Shown: positions 21,545-33,119, numbered from the stretch's first letter. The stretch: 64,000 nt of DNA from Micrasema longulum (GCA_022494885.1 JAGVSM010005023.1:37379-101378), one strand, 5' to 3'. Notes: generated by a model not told the origin, from the sequence alone. Numbers and translations are program-made.

Positions 21545-22170
21545 ATATTATAAATATAATTCTACAATATGGAGCCCTTATTATGCCTCTTACCAAATTA
21601 CCATAGAAAGAGTTCGGAATAAGTTTTTGAGATATGTTAATTTTAAATTAGGAATACGTAATGAATTTCGTAACTATAATTATTTATTAAATATATTAAA
21701 TTTGATTAAATTAAGGGACAGGAGAACTATTAATGATTTATTAGTTCTATTTAAAATCGTTAATTCAGTATTGGACAGCCCTGAAATGTTGGCCCTCGTT
21801 GGTTTTAAAGTACCAGTTAGAGTGACTAGGCTAGTTCAACTTTATCACTGCAACAATCATATCTCAATATATTCTAGCAGTTCAGTACTGAATCGTCTAC
21901 ATGCGCTGGGTAATAAACATTCGGATTTAGGTGACATATTTTTATTGAAATTTCCAGCTTATAAACAATTACTTGTAAAACATTTTAGTGTGGAATCAAT
22001 ATTTTAATTATGTTCTTTCTAAGTAAGCATTGAAAAAGTTGTTACTGTATATACTCCACTGTGAATACTTATGTATGTATGTAATGTAAAAGGTACTTGT
22101 ACCGTCAATTCTTGAAAAAAAAATATACACATTGTATATGTGTATAAAGAGTCAAATAAATAAATAAATA
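21545..22170 (+). mobile_element. Jockey-like C-terminal fragment with AATA tail
   Basis: The frame 21507-22007 contains NSTIWSPYYASY, IERVRNKFLRYVNFKLGI and INDLLVLFKIVNSVLDSPEM. It is close to the C-terminus of the 9200-11562 element. It ends with a UTR and an AATAAATAAATAA tail near 22155-22170. It is truncated at its 5' end, without the palm domain. Confidence 0.8.
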
Positions 22171-22499
22171 ATAATAGTATAGTTTTAAGAAATTGTTTTT
22201 GTATATTTGGATACGTTTATTTATGTAAATTGTTTGCGTAAATACATATTTTTTTAATAAAAAAAACAGAGGCATTGAGGGGATCCTGAGGGGTGGTGAC
22301 GACGTGCTGGCCTCTGTCCATGCATCCTCCTCCCCCCTCCTTATTCTGCATAGAATTTGTATTCCTTAGGAATATTTTTAATAACTGTCCTTTATTTATT
22401 TATGCTTTATTTAGTTAGTTCATAACATTTTAAGAACTAATATAAACTTTTAATAACATTACAATTTTTCTATCACAATTATGCGCAGCTGAATAATAT

Positions 22500-22825
22500 T
22501 AGGAATTTGCTGGAGAGACCACATCACTAATGACGAGGTTCAAAACATAATCGAAGAAGGTAGGCACCTAATCAAAACCATCTCAGAGAGGCGAGAACGA
22601 TGGATCGGCCACATTATGCGCCATGAGGGTCTCCTGCACGACATCATAGAGGGAATGGCTGAGGGGACAAATTATAGAGGGCGCCCCCGACGGGAATATT
22701 TGGAGCAAGTATGCGAAGATTTAAACTGCGCCTCATATGTCGAGCTGAAGAGGGCTGCAGAAAATAGAGATCAATGGAGGACGAGATGCAGGACTTTGCT
22801 GCAAACCAATCCCCAGGATTGAGAT
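22500..22825 (+). mobile_element. RTE/L2-type C-terminal fragment
   Basis: Read from about 22555, the frame gives SERRERWIGHIMRHEGLLHDI, then RGRPRREYLEQVCEDLNC and ENRDQWRTRC. This is the terminal zinc-free domain of RTE/L2-like proteins, distinct from the RRACM-type family. It abuts the truncated GGATCC repeat. Confidence 0.65.
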
Positions 22826-23134
22826 TGCTAAGAAGATAGGTAACTTTAGATGCTTGAAATTAAAAAATATATTTATTGACACACATTAGTAAATTCAAAA
22901 GGGTAACAAATTTTTGGACGACCATTGTAAAAAAGAGAGAGATGGACAAGAAAGTGGAACTCTGGCATATGCAATTTTTTTAAGTAATCGGCCAAAAATG
23001 ATGATACGAACTTCTAATACCTGTTCTAAATATTCTTTAAAACATTTATTAATATAAAAATAATATAAGGAATAGTATGGGTGCTGTTTGGGAATATTTC
23101 AATTAAAAATAATAGAACTTACTCCAAATTAGTG
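22826..23134. other. No feature seen
   Basis: This is AT-rich sequence between a retroelement end and the ZNF-C promoter block. I see no gene, repeat or motif that I can support. Confidence 0.4.
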
Positions 23135-23740
23135 ACCGACCGAAGATTCGGCCAATAAAATGAGTTCAAGCGAAAATTTGACCGAGACTTCAGCTCAGCC
23201 GAAACCTGCGGTCGAGATGTGTTGGATTACGTTCAGCTGTACTCGGGTGCATCTTGTGGCTCGAGACTAAGTTTTCGTGAGTTCCAAGATATTTTTGATT
23301 TATATTTTTGTAATTATCAGCCATAAACAATAAACTATAATATTGAACAAGCCGTAATTTCTACGTCTATTCTTGGATTGTCTATCACATTCAATTTTAT
23401 CTGTGGTTCTCCTGTTAAGCGCTGGCCGACACGCGTCCGTACATCGGGGTTACAAAATATGTAAATTATAATTTAATTTGACGATTAAACTAAGTTTTTA
23501 CATACAAAAGTAAGTAACAATTCCATTATGTAAATTAGAACAGTACAAATGGCTTTTTTTTTACGTGTGGGCCCCACCCAGCTCAGTATGGCGGATGACA
23601 GAAAACCCGACTAGTTAGGTTTAAAGATCGACTTTCTTCTTCTTTTTTCTTGTTTAATGGCTTCGTTGAATATAAATTAGCCGCGTTGGTCGACCAAAAA
23701 TTCATTAAATTATTAGACTTTTCGGACACATAACATTTTA
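23135..23740 (+). promoter_or_regulatory. ZNF-C upstream block: promoter and noncoding first exon
   Basis: This is the paralogue of 6550-7115. The noncoding exon would end at 23519 before GTAAGTAA, and the GC-rich island lies at 23563-23598 (GTGTGGGCCCCACCCAGCTC). Also shared are TGTACTCGGGTGCATCTTGT near 23240 and TATCTGTGGTTCTCCTGT near 23400. A palindromic-core repeat has inserted between this block and the first coding exon, lengthening the intron relative to ZNF-B. Confidence 0.6.
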
Positions 23741-24156
23741 GAGAAGGGAATATAGAAGTCTAGCTATTTACAAGGCTTTACACTGTGTAACGTTATAAAA
23801 ATTTAAAAAATAACATTTCAGGCGTTGCCTAGAATGAAGGTGAAATAATTCAACTAGATGAATCTCACCCGCATAAATAAAGGTTTCAGCTCTTTTACTT
23901 CACAAAAATCAACAGATAAAAGAATTGAAGGAATATAGATGTTCAAATATGGGCAGAATGGTGAATGTTACACAGTGTGTAAAGTGGCCACTTAAACCTG
24001 CCATTGACATAAGCCCTGTAGATGCCTTGGCTTATATATTACCTTCTCTTAAGTGTTCTTCATCTCTGTTGTAATATGTTAATATAAACAGCTTTCCAGG
24101 GAGTTGAATCCAGTCCTTGTCTACAAAAAATTTGGACAAACTCAAAATATTGTTTA
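23740..24156 (-). repeat. Palindromic-core repeat copy in ZNF-C intron 1
   Basis: After a short forward scrap, a nearly full reverse copy runs from the tail (TTCAGGCGTTGCCTAG) through GTGGCCACTTAAACC to the head (TTGGACAAACTCAAAATATTG). A few bases of the core are deleted (GACATAAGCCCTG). Confidence 0.75.
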
Positions 24157-24407
24157 TGATTTTTCAATTTGGATTCGATTCTATTTATATTTTAAATACT
24201 TTTTGCTTCCAATTTAATAAAATTATTTTGTCCCGAGAAGGTATAGTGATGGAACAGATCATATGTAATTTTATGATTTCTGAACATAACTTCGATAGTT
24301 TTTGACATTTAAGATTTTATTTTTAACTGAAGTACTTTACTTAGTTTGCAGGATATTAATCTTCAGATTTCTTAGAGATTTGTTGAGTATTTCTCGAATA
24401 AAAAGTT

Positions 24408-24759
24408 ATGGAAGTAGCTTTAGTGAATATTAAGGCTGAACCGGAGACTGGCGGCATAGAAACGGATATTCTTCTTACCGGGGAAGGGACGCCATTTCCC
24501 TGCAGAAGTGAGGAGCCAGATGTTTCTTCCGTCAAGGCCGAGCCGGGAACTTGTGATGTAAAACTAGATATTGTATATACTGGGGAAGAAAGCCCATGTC
24601 TTCACAGAAGCGAGGAGCCGGTGAAGGCTGAACCGGGGACCAGTTCTGGCCAGCCTGGGTTATCTACCAGTGATAAAATTATCACAGATATGGTTATTGA
24701 CTATCCTGACATCAAACAAGAATGTTTGGATTCCTCTCGTTTCAATGAAATTCCTTCAT
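24408..24759 (+). CDS. ZNF-C first coding exon with three KAEP repeats
   Basis: The ATG at 24408 opens 117 codons plus one base. The acceptor TTTGCAG with exon start GATATTA lies at about 24352, a motif also seen at the ZNF-E and ZNF-F coding exons. The product carries IKAEP, VKAEP and VKAEP units separated by acidic, Gly/Ser/Pro-rich spacers. It ends in the conserved tail with PDIKQE, giving four psi-K-x-E motifs in all. No folded domain is evident, so it is probably disordered. The donor is T|GTAAGT at 24759/24760. Joined to 27933-29581 it gives an uninterrupted protein of about 666 residues. This is one of the two intact genes in the window. Confidence 0.82.
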
Positions 24760-24893
24760 GTAAGTAATACTTCCTTCCACGTTATCTGCACTGAGATTAC
24801 GTCTGCGGACTATGGATGATGGATGGATGGGATGCGGACTATGGATGGTGTGCAGAGGACTTATACTCCCATTGTGGAGTTGTATTATTTATA

Positions 24894-25598
24894 CATTGAA
24901 TTAAGAATAGTCCAGAAGGAGCGTAGAATCATATTCGAATACATCACCCCATTTTCGCCGCGCGCATTCGTGAAGTCGCCACGTAATGTTGCCAGATGGG
25001 AAAAAATATAATCAACACAAATGTAAGGCTAAAAAAAGCACCTTATTAATCTCTCTAAAATTTTATTGTACACGCGTAAAACATTGATTGACAGAACAGA
25101 GTAGATAAGTAAAGGGTCATTTAATAAGAGTAATTTAATTAATAAACTTTAAACTTAATTTATAAAACAAATTTTATTTGACATAAAACTGATATTTTTA
25201 TATCATGTTTAATAATATTTGATGTTTTAAAGATAATTTCGGTCAAATGTCCACCACGGCGTTGTTTAATCCGAGGTCATTAGATGAGCAAAGAAGGGTA
25301 AAAAAAAATACTTCCCTGACAACACCTGACAGATGGAAAAATGATTCAATTTTTAAGTAATGCATTTGCTACTTGCGCATAAATAAGATCCCACCCTGTT
25401 TCTTTAAGACCCCAGCAGTATTTCTACACTTTAAAACGACACAAAACGGCACATTAGAATTCAAATCGGGAGTTGCGTACTGAGCGACGTCTACAAAAAA
25501 ACTAATGGGTCAAAACGTAAAACTACTCGTTTAAGAGTAGTTGAGTCGCCTTCTGTTTGATGCGCGTATGCGGTTTCTGGACTACTTTTAATTATATG
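24894..25598. mobile_element. Inverted-repeat DNA transposon (TIR family 1), in ZNF-C intron 2
   Basis: The ends are CATTGAATTAAGAATAGTCC and its near inverse. The flanks TATTTATA and TATTCATA are an imperfect 8-bp target duplication. It is about 705 bp, without an ORF. The same family is at 31706, 43717 and 46265. The 8-bp duplication is compatible with hAT or P superfamily elements, and I cannot decide between them. Confidence 0.85.
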
Positions 25599-25629
25599 TA
25601 TTCATATCAAGTTTCGAAAATATTACATC

Positions 25630-25960
25630 GATGGAAGTTTGTGGAGGGCCGTGGGCATCACTTACGACTTACCTATTCGAGTGTTTTCGACTCGATAGCT
25701 GCTTTCAGCAAGTAAGTCCGCCTTGTGGTGTGGTGTTTGGCGCGTTTGCCTACCATGCTTGAAATCCCGGGTTCGATTTCTGGGAAGGTTGACGTGAAAC
25801 TGATTGGAAAGGTGGTGTTAAACGGCAATATTTCACGTTCCTGGGCTGGCACCTGAAGCGTTAGCCTGATCACCTTATTTTCGTGTAACTGACTAGAGTG
25901 TACCAATATATGGACCTTTGCATCAGCGAGTATGATATGATATGATCACCGTCTTAACTT
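25630..25960 (+). mobile_element. tRNA-derived SINE with ATGAT tail
   Basis: A tRNA-like head has an A-box-like stretch (GTGGTGTTTGGCGCGTTTGCC) and a B box GGGTTCGATTTC near 25768. The body contains GCTGGCACCTGAAGCG and the copy ends in TATGATATGATATGAT. A second copy in reverse lies at 62170-62450 and shares the TTTTCGACTCGATRGCTGCT segment. It would be transcribed by RNA polymerase III and mobilised by a LINE. Confidence 0.8.
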
Positions 25961-26129
25961 TTCGCGCAATCGAATCCAATTCAATAAACATGTTTTCACT
26001 ACACGAGTAAATGATTATTGTAATGAGTCCTTGTTATTAATGTTCTTAACCAAGTGAGCAATTACTATTTTTTTCCTAATTAGGTAATTCCTAGTTTCAA
26101 GACAAATATCGTATTTCTTCTCCTTCAGA

Positions 26130-26760
26130 CTTATTCCATAGCCTCTCCTCTGCTGGATGGCGACCTCTTTCAAACATCTTCATTCCTTCCAATATCGTCG
26201 AGCCATCTTTTCTGTGCCCTTCCACCACTTTTTTTTTGCCCATGGTCTCCACTTTATTATTCTGGGTGTCCACCTGCCATCATTTTGCCTGGCCTAGTGT
26301 ACTGCCCACTGCCATTTTAATTCTGTTGTACGATCCATGATATCCAAGACTCCGGTTCGGCGCTGTCTCTTAGACATACACCGAGCGTCTGTCTTTCCAA
26401 GGATCGTTGCGTGCATTTTATTTTCTGGATAATTTTCTGTGCTACAGACGTGGTTTCTAGTCCGTATGTCGTCACTGGCAATATACACGCTTCATAGACT
26501 TGTCTTTTTAAGCATACTGGGACTTGTTTATTTGAAAAAATAGGTATATTCTAGCTTGCTGAATTTAGCCCTATTCTTCTTGGCAACTCCGCTGTCTGGT
26601 TATCTTTATCAAGTTTGACTTTGCGTCTTAGATATATGTGTTCGTCAACCACATCGATTGGGGCTTATAGTCATTGTTTTATGTAAATTCATTTCCAAAC
26701 CGATTCTTTTTGAAGCCTCATGAAGTTTCATAATCGATTCGCTTAGTTCATCCATGTCTT
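26130..26760 (-). mobile_element. RTE-clade fragment, C-terminal half
   Basis: The minus strand, with stops and shifts, reads EASKRIGLEMNLHKT, then a YLG/VSLDKDNQ-type segment, then RQVYEACILPVTTYGLET, CTQRSLERQTLGVCLRD and KLKWQWAVH. This is the standard order after the YADD motif in RTE-clade proteins. It is decayed and lies inside ZNF-C intron 2. Confidence 0.75.
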
Positions 26761-26869
26761 TACTTTTTTAAATATATTTAGATCCCTGTATTTGTAGCCT
26801 TACGTGTCATGTACAAAGCTAAGGTACTCGGAGAAAAATCGTTTTTGTTTACTGGGAAATGGGATGTTC

Positions 26870-27250
26870 GATCACTGATTTTGGTTTATTACCTTTATGA
26901 GTCCAATTACCATTGTTGCAAAGTCCAAGAACAATGGCGCGTGATAACTACTTTTAACGACAGTCTGGATATCTGTTAAAGATATCATCTTTCCTGCATT
27001 CTGCTTCAAGATTATGGCGTTGTAAACTGAGAAATGGGCACTGAAATAACAGATGATCGATACTCTGCGAAGAAATATCATCGCATGGACAATAGTCATC
27101 ATTCCTTAATTTAAACCTATATAGGTAACTTCTCATGACTCCGTGTCCGGTAAAAATTTGGGTCGTTTCGAAAGTACTTTGGTGATGATGACGGAAGTTT
27201 GCTGTATCAGCCAGCGTTGGGTTTAGTGATTTTACCTGTAGAAGAAGCGC
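26870..27250 (-). mobile_element. Non-LTR C-terminal domain with Cys/His cluster
   Basis: The minus-strand frame reads MRSYLYRFKLRNDDYCPC and SIDHLLFQCPFLSLQR. This is the C-x-C...H...C cluster typical of the C-terminus of I/R1/Jockey-type ORF2 proteins. It is inserted into, or adjacent to, the RTE remnant, splitting it. Confidence 0.65.
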
Positions 27251-27259
27251 GGTAATGAT

Positions 27260-27500
27260 CCTCCCAACACTGCTGCGTATTTTGTTTTATACAGCTTACT
27301 TTCTTTACTTTGTCTTTACTTATAACCACTACGTCATCTGTGAATCTGAGGTGACTCATGTACATGCCATCGATTTTACACCTTTATTCTCCCAATTAAG
27401 GGTTTTAAATATATCCTCCAGGGATAGTGTAGAGCTTTGGCGATATTGTGTGACACCTTTCTCTATTTTGATTTCATCAGATTTGGCCTCATCAATCCTC
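27260..27500 (-). mobile_element. RTE-clade fragment, palm region
   Basis: The minus strand gives LEDIFKTLNWENKGVK, then a decayed L-R-F-A-D-D-like stretch (VTSDSQMT in the shifted frame). This is the segment that precedes the catalytic YADD of the RTE clade. It lies upstream, in element order, of 26760-26130 and probably belongs to the same insertion. Confidence 0.6.
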
Positions 27501-27932
27501 GCATCCATAGTAGCGTTGTCAAAAATTAATTTGATTAATCTAATCTCCCTAATGAACTAAAAACTATTAAAACCAATATCAATAAATACACTCAAAGTAA
27601 TTTTTCGAACCCGTGCAAAAACTGCATTCCATTTAAATTAGTATTAATGTATTATTATTTTCTGTTTTTCTTTTTATATAATTTTTTTTCTCATGAACAT
27701 GTATATTTGACATTATATAAATTCTAATAAATAAATAACTACAACATTGTAAGTCACTCTCCAAGCACAAGAGCTAGTCTCTTTTTTTGGAGAGTTACAG
27801 GTATAACATTTACGAGATGTATAAAAGTAGATTTATATTTGAATACAAAAACATGCATCATTTATGTAAATACGATTATATTGATTGTATAATGTAGTCA
27901 AACATATAAAAAAATATTTTTATTTCTTTTAG

Positions 27933-29581
27933 ATCTGAATTATTCAGAAAAGTGTGGTACGAGTTCTTCGAGGGTTTCAAGAAGGTCAGACATCTCCAAA
28001 TATTCTCCCAAAAAGCATTTACAAAATTCAAATCAATCTGTTGAAAAGCCGTTCTCTTGTTCACAATGTCGTGATTCATTTTCGGAGAAAAATCATTTAA
28101 AAAACCACCTTCTTGCTCATATGGGTATGAAAACATTATCTTGCACCAAATGTAATTTTAATTGTGCTCATAATAGTAATCTAAAAGAACATATGAAAAT
28201 ACACACCGGCGAAAAACCCTATGCGTGTTCACAGTGTTCATTGAAATGTTCGCGAAAGGGTAATTTGTTAACTCACATGAGAACACATACCGGCGAGAAA
28301 CCCTTTGCGTGCTCAGAGTGTGAATATACATGTTCACAAAGCAGCAGTTTAAAAACACACAAGAAGACCCATTCTGGTGAGAAACCCTTTTCGTGTGCAG
28401 AGTGCGAATTTAAATCTTTAATGAAATGTAATTTGGTAAAACATGTCAAGACCCACATGGCTAAAAATACATTTCCCCCAAAGAGCTATTCAAAAAATCT
28501 TAAAACTCTTGCTGATGATAAGCTGTTTTCGTGTTCAGAGTGTCAATATACGTCTTCCAGAAAATGTAATTTAAATAAACATATAAAAAAGCATACCGGT
28601 GAGAAACCTTTTGCGTGTACGCGTTGTGATTATACATGTTCTCAGAGTAATAACCTAAAAATACACATGAAAACTCATACTGGTGAAAAACCCTTCTCAT
28701 GTTCTGAATGTCAATATAAGTGTTCGATAAAAAGCAGATTGAAAATACATATGAGGACTCATACTGGTGAGAAACCCTATTCATGTCCAACGTGTCAATC
28801 TAAATTTACACAAAAATGTCATTTAAATTTACACGTTACGACTCACACGGGCGAGAAACCCTTTGCGTGTTCAAAGTGCGCTTATGTATGTTCGCGAAAA
28901 ACCACTTTGAAACAACACATGCATAATCATTCTAGCGATGAACCTTTTTTTTGTCCAGTGTGCAAATTTACATGTTCCCTTAAAATAAATCTTCGAAATC
29001 ATATGAAAACGCATTCTGGTGAAAAACTCTTTTCGTGTTCTGAATGTCTGTATAAGTGCTCAGGAAAAGGTAAATTAATAATACACACGAGGACTCACAC
29101 TGGTGAGAAACCCTTTTCTTGTCCAGAGTGTCATTATAAATTTGCACGAAAATGTCAATTGGAAATGCACATTCCGACGCACACTGGCAAGAAACCTATT
29201 GCGTGTTCAGAGTGTAACTATACGTGTATAAGAAAAAGCCGTTTGAAATTACACATTATGAAAACTCATACCGGGGAAAAACCATTTGCGTGCTCAAAGT
29301 GTAAATATAAGTGTTATAGGAATTTTTCTTTGAAAAAACACGTTATCAAAGTTCATAATGACAAACGCTTTTCTTGTTCTGAGTGCGAATTTACATGTTC
29401 ACTAAAAAGCCGTCTTAAAACGCATGTGAAATCCCATCGATTTGATGCACAAGTGGTATCGGAGAAGGTTGGGGAATCATACTTCTGCTTTGACCCAACG
29501 AACGCAACGCGGACATATACGAGTACTAGTCTACATCCTCAGAACGAAACCAAAACATCTTTAAATTCTGATGAGCGATAG
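27933..29581 (+). CDS. ZNF-C last exon: C2H2 zinc-finger protein, 16 fingers
   Basis: The acceptor TTTCTTTTAG ends at 27932. The split codon joins in phase with 24759. A 50-residue linker (YSEKCGTSSSRVSRRS at its start) resembles that of ZNF-E. Sixteen fingers follow, the first (FSCSQC...H) starting upstream of the first ATG in this exon. A 22-residue finger-free spacer (KNTFPPKSYSKN) separates finger 5 from finger 6. The C-terminal tail after the last finger (CFDPTNATRTYTS) is shared in pattern with ZNF-E (SFNPTRVKRTYTG). AATAAA lies at 29596-29601, just past the stop. The frame is fully open, so this looks like a functional nuclear DNA-binding protein. Confidence 0.9.
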
Positions 29582-30200
29582 ATATATTAAACTCGAATAA
29601 AATCATCTGAATACATTTTCTAATTACAATATTTTAAGATCATAGACAAAATACTGGATTTCACCTCCTAGGGAGCCATTAAGATCAACAAATTACAACA
29701 TCCAAATCATCCAACAGTTGAAAGTAGATGACTGCATCAAAAGGCAGAATTATGCTAGAGTCGTTCTGGAACGATTTTCTACGCCTACGCGTTTATGTAA
29801 CATCTTCTTTAGTGACGAGTAATGTTTACAAAGATAGTAAAAGGGACAGCAGAACGTTAAGGTTAAATTAAATCTTATTTGGCTTTTTGGTACTAGAGTA
29901 CAAGTTTGTTATATAATTAGTTATTAATAAGACATTCTACACCACCATAAATAGATCCTTACTTGGATTTACTATTCACTTCATTTTGAGTTTAATTTCA
30001 TTTTTGTTTAAATATGTAAACATAATAATAATACATTCTAACAAATTTATTTTACTAGAAATAAGTTATTCATAACACACTGGTTTTATTGCATTTTATG
30101 TTGAGGTAAGAGAGGTTTGTACGTTAATATAGTGTTCCTACCGAGTAACATTTCACTAGGGAACGCATTTGCTTTCCAATATGATTATTTTGTTACCTCA
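29582..30200. other. ZNF-C 3' flank
   Basis: A poly(A) signal AATAAA lies at 29596. A partial head of the palindromic-core repeat covers about 29625-29705. The remainder is AT-rich without a gene. Confidence 0.5.
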
Positions 30201-30273
30201 TCTTTTGTCATAATTGGAGTTTATATTTTAAGAATATAATAAACAAATTTTGAGTTGGAATATGTGTTTTATT

Positions 30274-31185
30274 CTCAGAGTAATAATGCGTAACCTAGAG
30301 AGGAGCCCAAACGTAGGAAAGCATTCTATGACTATTGGGTATTAAGTTAGCTACAGTTCGCAGCAAAACAATGAGCCGTACTCAGGTCGAGAATTGCCAA
30401 ATGTATATTAATTTGCATTGTAATTACTTTTAAATGTGTACCTGTGTATTTATCAATGCAGGGTTATTCCAATCTATTTTTCTATAATTCGCCTGTATTT
30501 ATTTTATAAAACTGAATGAACATGTTTCTGTTTATTTTTTAATTTATTTATTCACAATATATTAATGTTATATTTATTGATACATAAATCCCAACTCCAT
30601 GGAACCAAAGTCCTGTGTTGAGTTTGTTTGTCCGTCTCCGAAATGGCGAGTCGTATCGGCCTGAAATTTGGACACGTCATTTAAGATGCAATTTCAAGGT
30701 TAACGTTGCTATTTTCGAGTAAAATTTTAATCGACCTCTACTCGATAAAAACTCAAACTTTATATGACTAATGGCGAAATATAGTATCTGAAGTAAATAT
30801 GTTGATATAAGGAAAGTTTTTAAGCAACGTAATACACGTGTCGGGACAATAAATGCCAAAAATCAATGTAATTCATGGGAAAATATTCGAAATCAATTAC
30901 CTATAAAAACTGACTCCTTTAACACCTTTGACGCTCCTACTGCTGCAACCAAACGTTCTGCAATTCACCATAGTCGATTTTTATTTATTATAACGTTTAT
31001 ATCAAAGTTGTTTACAAACAAAGCCTAGCACAGATACAAAAGCATCCGATCAAACCGTTATGTTTATGTTGTCAAATAAAACAAAATGGCCACCAATTGG
31101 TTGCTAGCCAACAAACCAGCATCGCTTGCGTTCTGTGAAACATAGTGTTAGGGCTTCTCTCTAGGTTACGCATTATTACTCTGAG
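30274..31185. mobile_element. Inverted-repeat DNA transposon (TIR family 2) with perfect 8-bp TSD
   Basis: The terminal inverted repeats begin CTCAGAGTAATAATGCG and extend about 34 bp. Both sides are flanked by GTTTTATT (30266-30273 and 31186-31193). The element is 912 bp and has no ORF for a transposase. It sits inside another repeat, whose uninterrupted paralogue at about 33330-33120 (reverse) has GTGTTTTATTCGAAG once, an empty site that confirms the boundaries. Confidence 0.9.
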
Positions 31186-31335
31186 GTTTTATTCGAGGAT
31201 TCGTGAGGCGCATAGGGCACGTGGGATGGAGAAGGTTTGCTTTGGTAGAAGGTTTCAATGGTTTCATGCTTTGCTCGGCTCATCTGGTCGGTGGATGGGA
31301 AAGTCCGGGTGGGTGCTTCGCCCCCCCCCGGAATA
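31186..31335 (+). repeat. Repeat carrying the TIR family 2 insertion
   Basis: This continues leftward of the transposon at about 30205-30273. Together the two halves match the reverse complement of 33120-33330, with landmarks CATCTGGTCGGTGGATGG and GGTGGGTGCTTCGCCCC. Its class is not recognised. It contains an ORF-like stretch with no family resemblance. Confidence 0.7.
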
Positions 31336-31705
31336 TCTCTATCACAGTACGTTAATCAACAGAATATGCGTTATTGGAGTGCGGACAATTCAAAAGAAGT
31401 CCATGAAAAACCTCTCCTCAGCCTGAAGACCACAGTTTAGGGCGCCATTTCTAGAAGTGGCATTGGACCTGATTTTTTCGGCAGAGGTGAAACTCTAAAA
31501 TAAAATCAATTCCGATGGACGCTGTAATGCCATCTGAAAAGAAAAAAAATAAAGCAAACTATGCACGGCATAATAACCAAAAAAACCTATTGCATAATAA
31601 TTTATTTTAAAAGTTTCTTATTATGTTATATGTTAAAAGAAATGTATTTAAATCCAGAAAACCACTGTAAATTAATAAATGTAAAAAATTATGGAGGGTG
31701 ACGTC
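31336..31705. other. No feature seen
   Basis: This is AT-rich intergenic sequence. I can support no gene or known repeat here. Confidence 0.35.
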
Positions 31706-32250
31706 CGTAGAATTAAGAATAGTCCAGAAGGAGCGTAGAATCATAATTAGAATATATCGGTCTGTGTCCAATAGTCCCCCCACTATGCCCTACTTTCGCC
31801 GCGCGCATTCGTGATGGCGCCGCGTAATATTGCTTGATGGGAAAAAAATAATCATAACACAAATGTAAGGTTAAAAAAAATCAATCTGTTAATTTTTCTG
31901 AAATTTTATTGTGCACGCGGAAATATTGGTTGACAACAGAGTAGATAAGTAAGGGGTCATATTAATAAGAGTAATTGAAATCATGAACTTTTAACTGAAT
32001 AGGTATATAAAACAAATTTTGTTTAACATAAAACGGATATTTTTATATCATGTTAAATAATATTAGATGTTTTAAAGATAATTTCGGTCCAATGTCCACT
32101 ACATAGTTGTTTAATCCGAGGTCAAATATTCATAAGTTCTCTTATTAGATGAGCAAAGTGGGGTAATAAAATACTACCTTCGCAACACTAACAAAATTTC
32201 CATTTTGTTTCTTCGACAATCTGACAGATGGAAAAATAATTAAATCCAAA
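31706..32250. mobile_element. TIR family 1 transposon, truncated
   Basis: It begins GTAGAATTAAGAATAGTCC and follows the other family members as far as CTGACAGATGGAAAAATAATTAA. It then stops at a TA microsatellite (about 32258-32275). The right terminal repeat is missing. Confidence 0.75.
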
Positions 32251-32319
32251 TACATCATATATATATATATATAATAACCAAATCACCTACATTTGGACAT
32301 ACTCATACATTGTTGAATT

Positions 32320-32705
32320 ACAACCTGGTAAAAGAAGAAGTATAAAAATTGGAAAATTGTTTTCACGCGTTGCCTAGTAGGTGATTTGGTTCAGCCGGAT
32401 GAATCTCACCCACGTGATAAAGGTTTCAGCTCTTTAATTCATAAAAGTCAGCAGATAAAAGAGTCGAGGAAATGTGGATGTTCACACATGGGCAGAACGG
32501 AGAATGTTACACAGTGTGTAAAGTGGTCACTTAAACCAGCCAATGACAGGTCATAAGCCCTGTAAATGCCTAGACTTCCATATTCCCTTCTCAAAAACGT
32601 TTTCCCTCTCTGTTGAAATAAATTAAAATATGAATAACTTCCTAGGGAGGAAATCCAGCCAGTCTGCAAGCATTTGGACATACTCAAACATTGTTGTTTT
32701 GATAT
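32320..32705 (-). repeat. Palindromic-core repeat copy
   Basis: This reverse copy has tail TTCACGCGTTGCCTAG, core AAACCAGCCAATGACAGG and head TTGGACATACTCAAACATTG. It is more diverged than the copies at 41 kb. Confidence 0.7.
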
Positions 32706-32889
32706 TTCACTTACAATTGTTTTCCTATTTTAGTTTTATTTATTTAAAAAAATTAGCTTAAATTAGCTATGTTTTAGTGGCTGTCAATATCTGAGCTGGA
32801 GTAACTCCAGCAGTCCATTATTTGGTTCTTTAATAAGTTTCGCTGGCTTAATAAAGTTGCACAACAGCAAAGCCAAGGATAGGGCCATA

Positions 32890-33118
32890 AGGTAAGTTCA
32901 GAATCTCTAAGTTCAGCCATATCACTCCACTACTTCAGGAAAATTACACTGGCTACGCCCACCACAGAGCGTGGAATACAAACTCTGTTGGCTTATGTAT
33001 AAATCACTGCACAACTCTGCTCCGGAATATCCAAGGAAACTCTGCATTCCAGATGAACTAGCTGACAGGCGTCTCACGCTTGATCAGCTACGTCCACGGC
33101 GAGAGAAAACGTTATTAT
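32890..33118 (+). mobile_element. CR1/L2-like C-terminal fragment
   Basis: The frame reads GKLHWLRPPQSVEYKLCWLMY, then KSLHNSAPEYPRKLC. This is the familiar LHWLP...KLC..VYK..H..AP pattern near the C-terminus of CR1/L2 proteins. It is cut where it meets the repeat at 33120. Confidence 0.65.
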
Positions 33119-33119
33119 A

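Larger units (their letters stand above)
20690..22491 (+). repeat. GGATCC-containing repeat split by retroelement insertions
   Basis: The parts 20690-20896 and 22178-22491 align, in reverse, with the continuous stretch 53440-52935. The landmarks are CATTCAGTTGGGACTGTGCT, then AAACAGAGGCATTGAGGGGATCC. About 1.28 kb of retroelement sequence (20897-22177) lies between them here, and a further 90 bp near 22390-22480 is also extra. I do not recognise the class; it has no convincing ORF. Confidence 0.6.
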
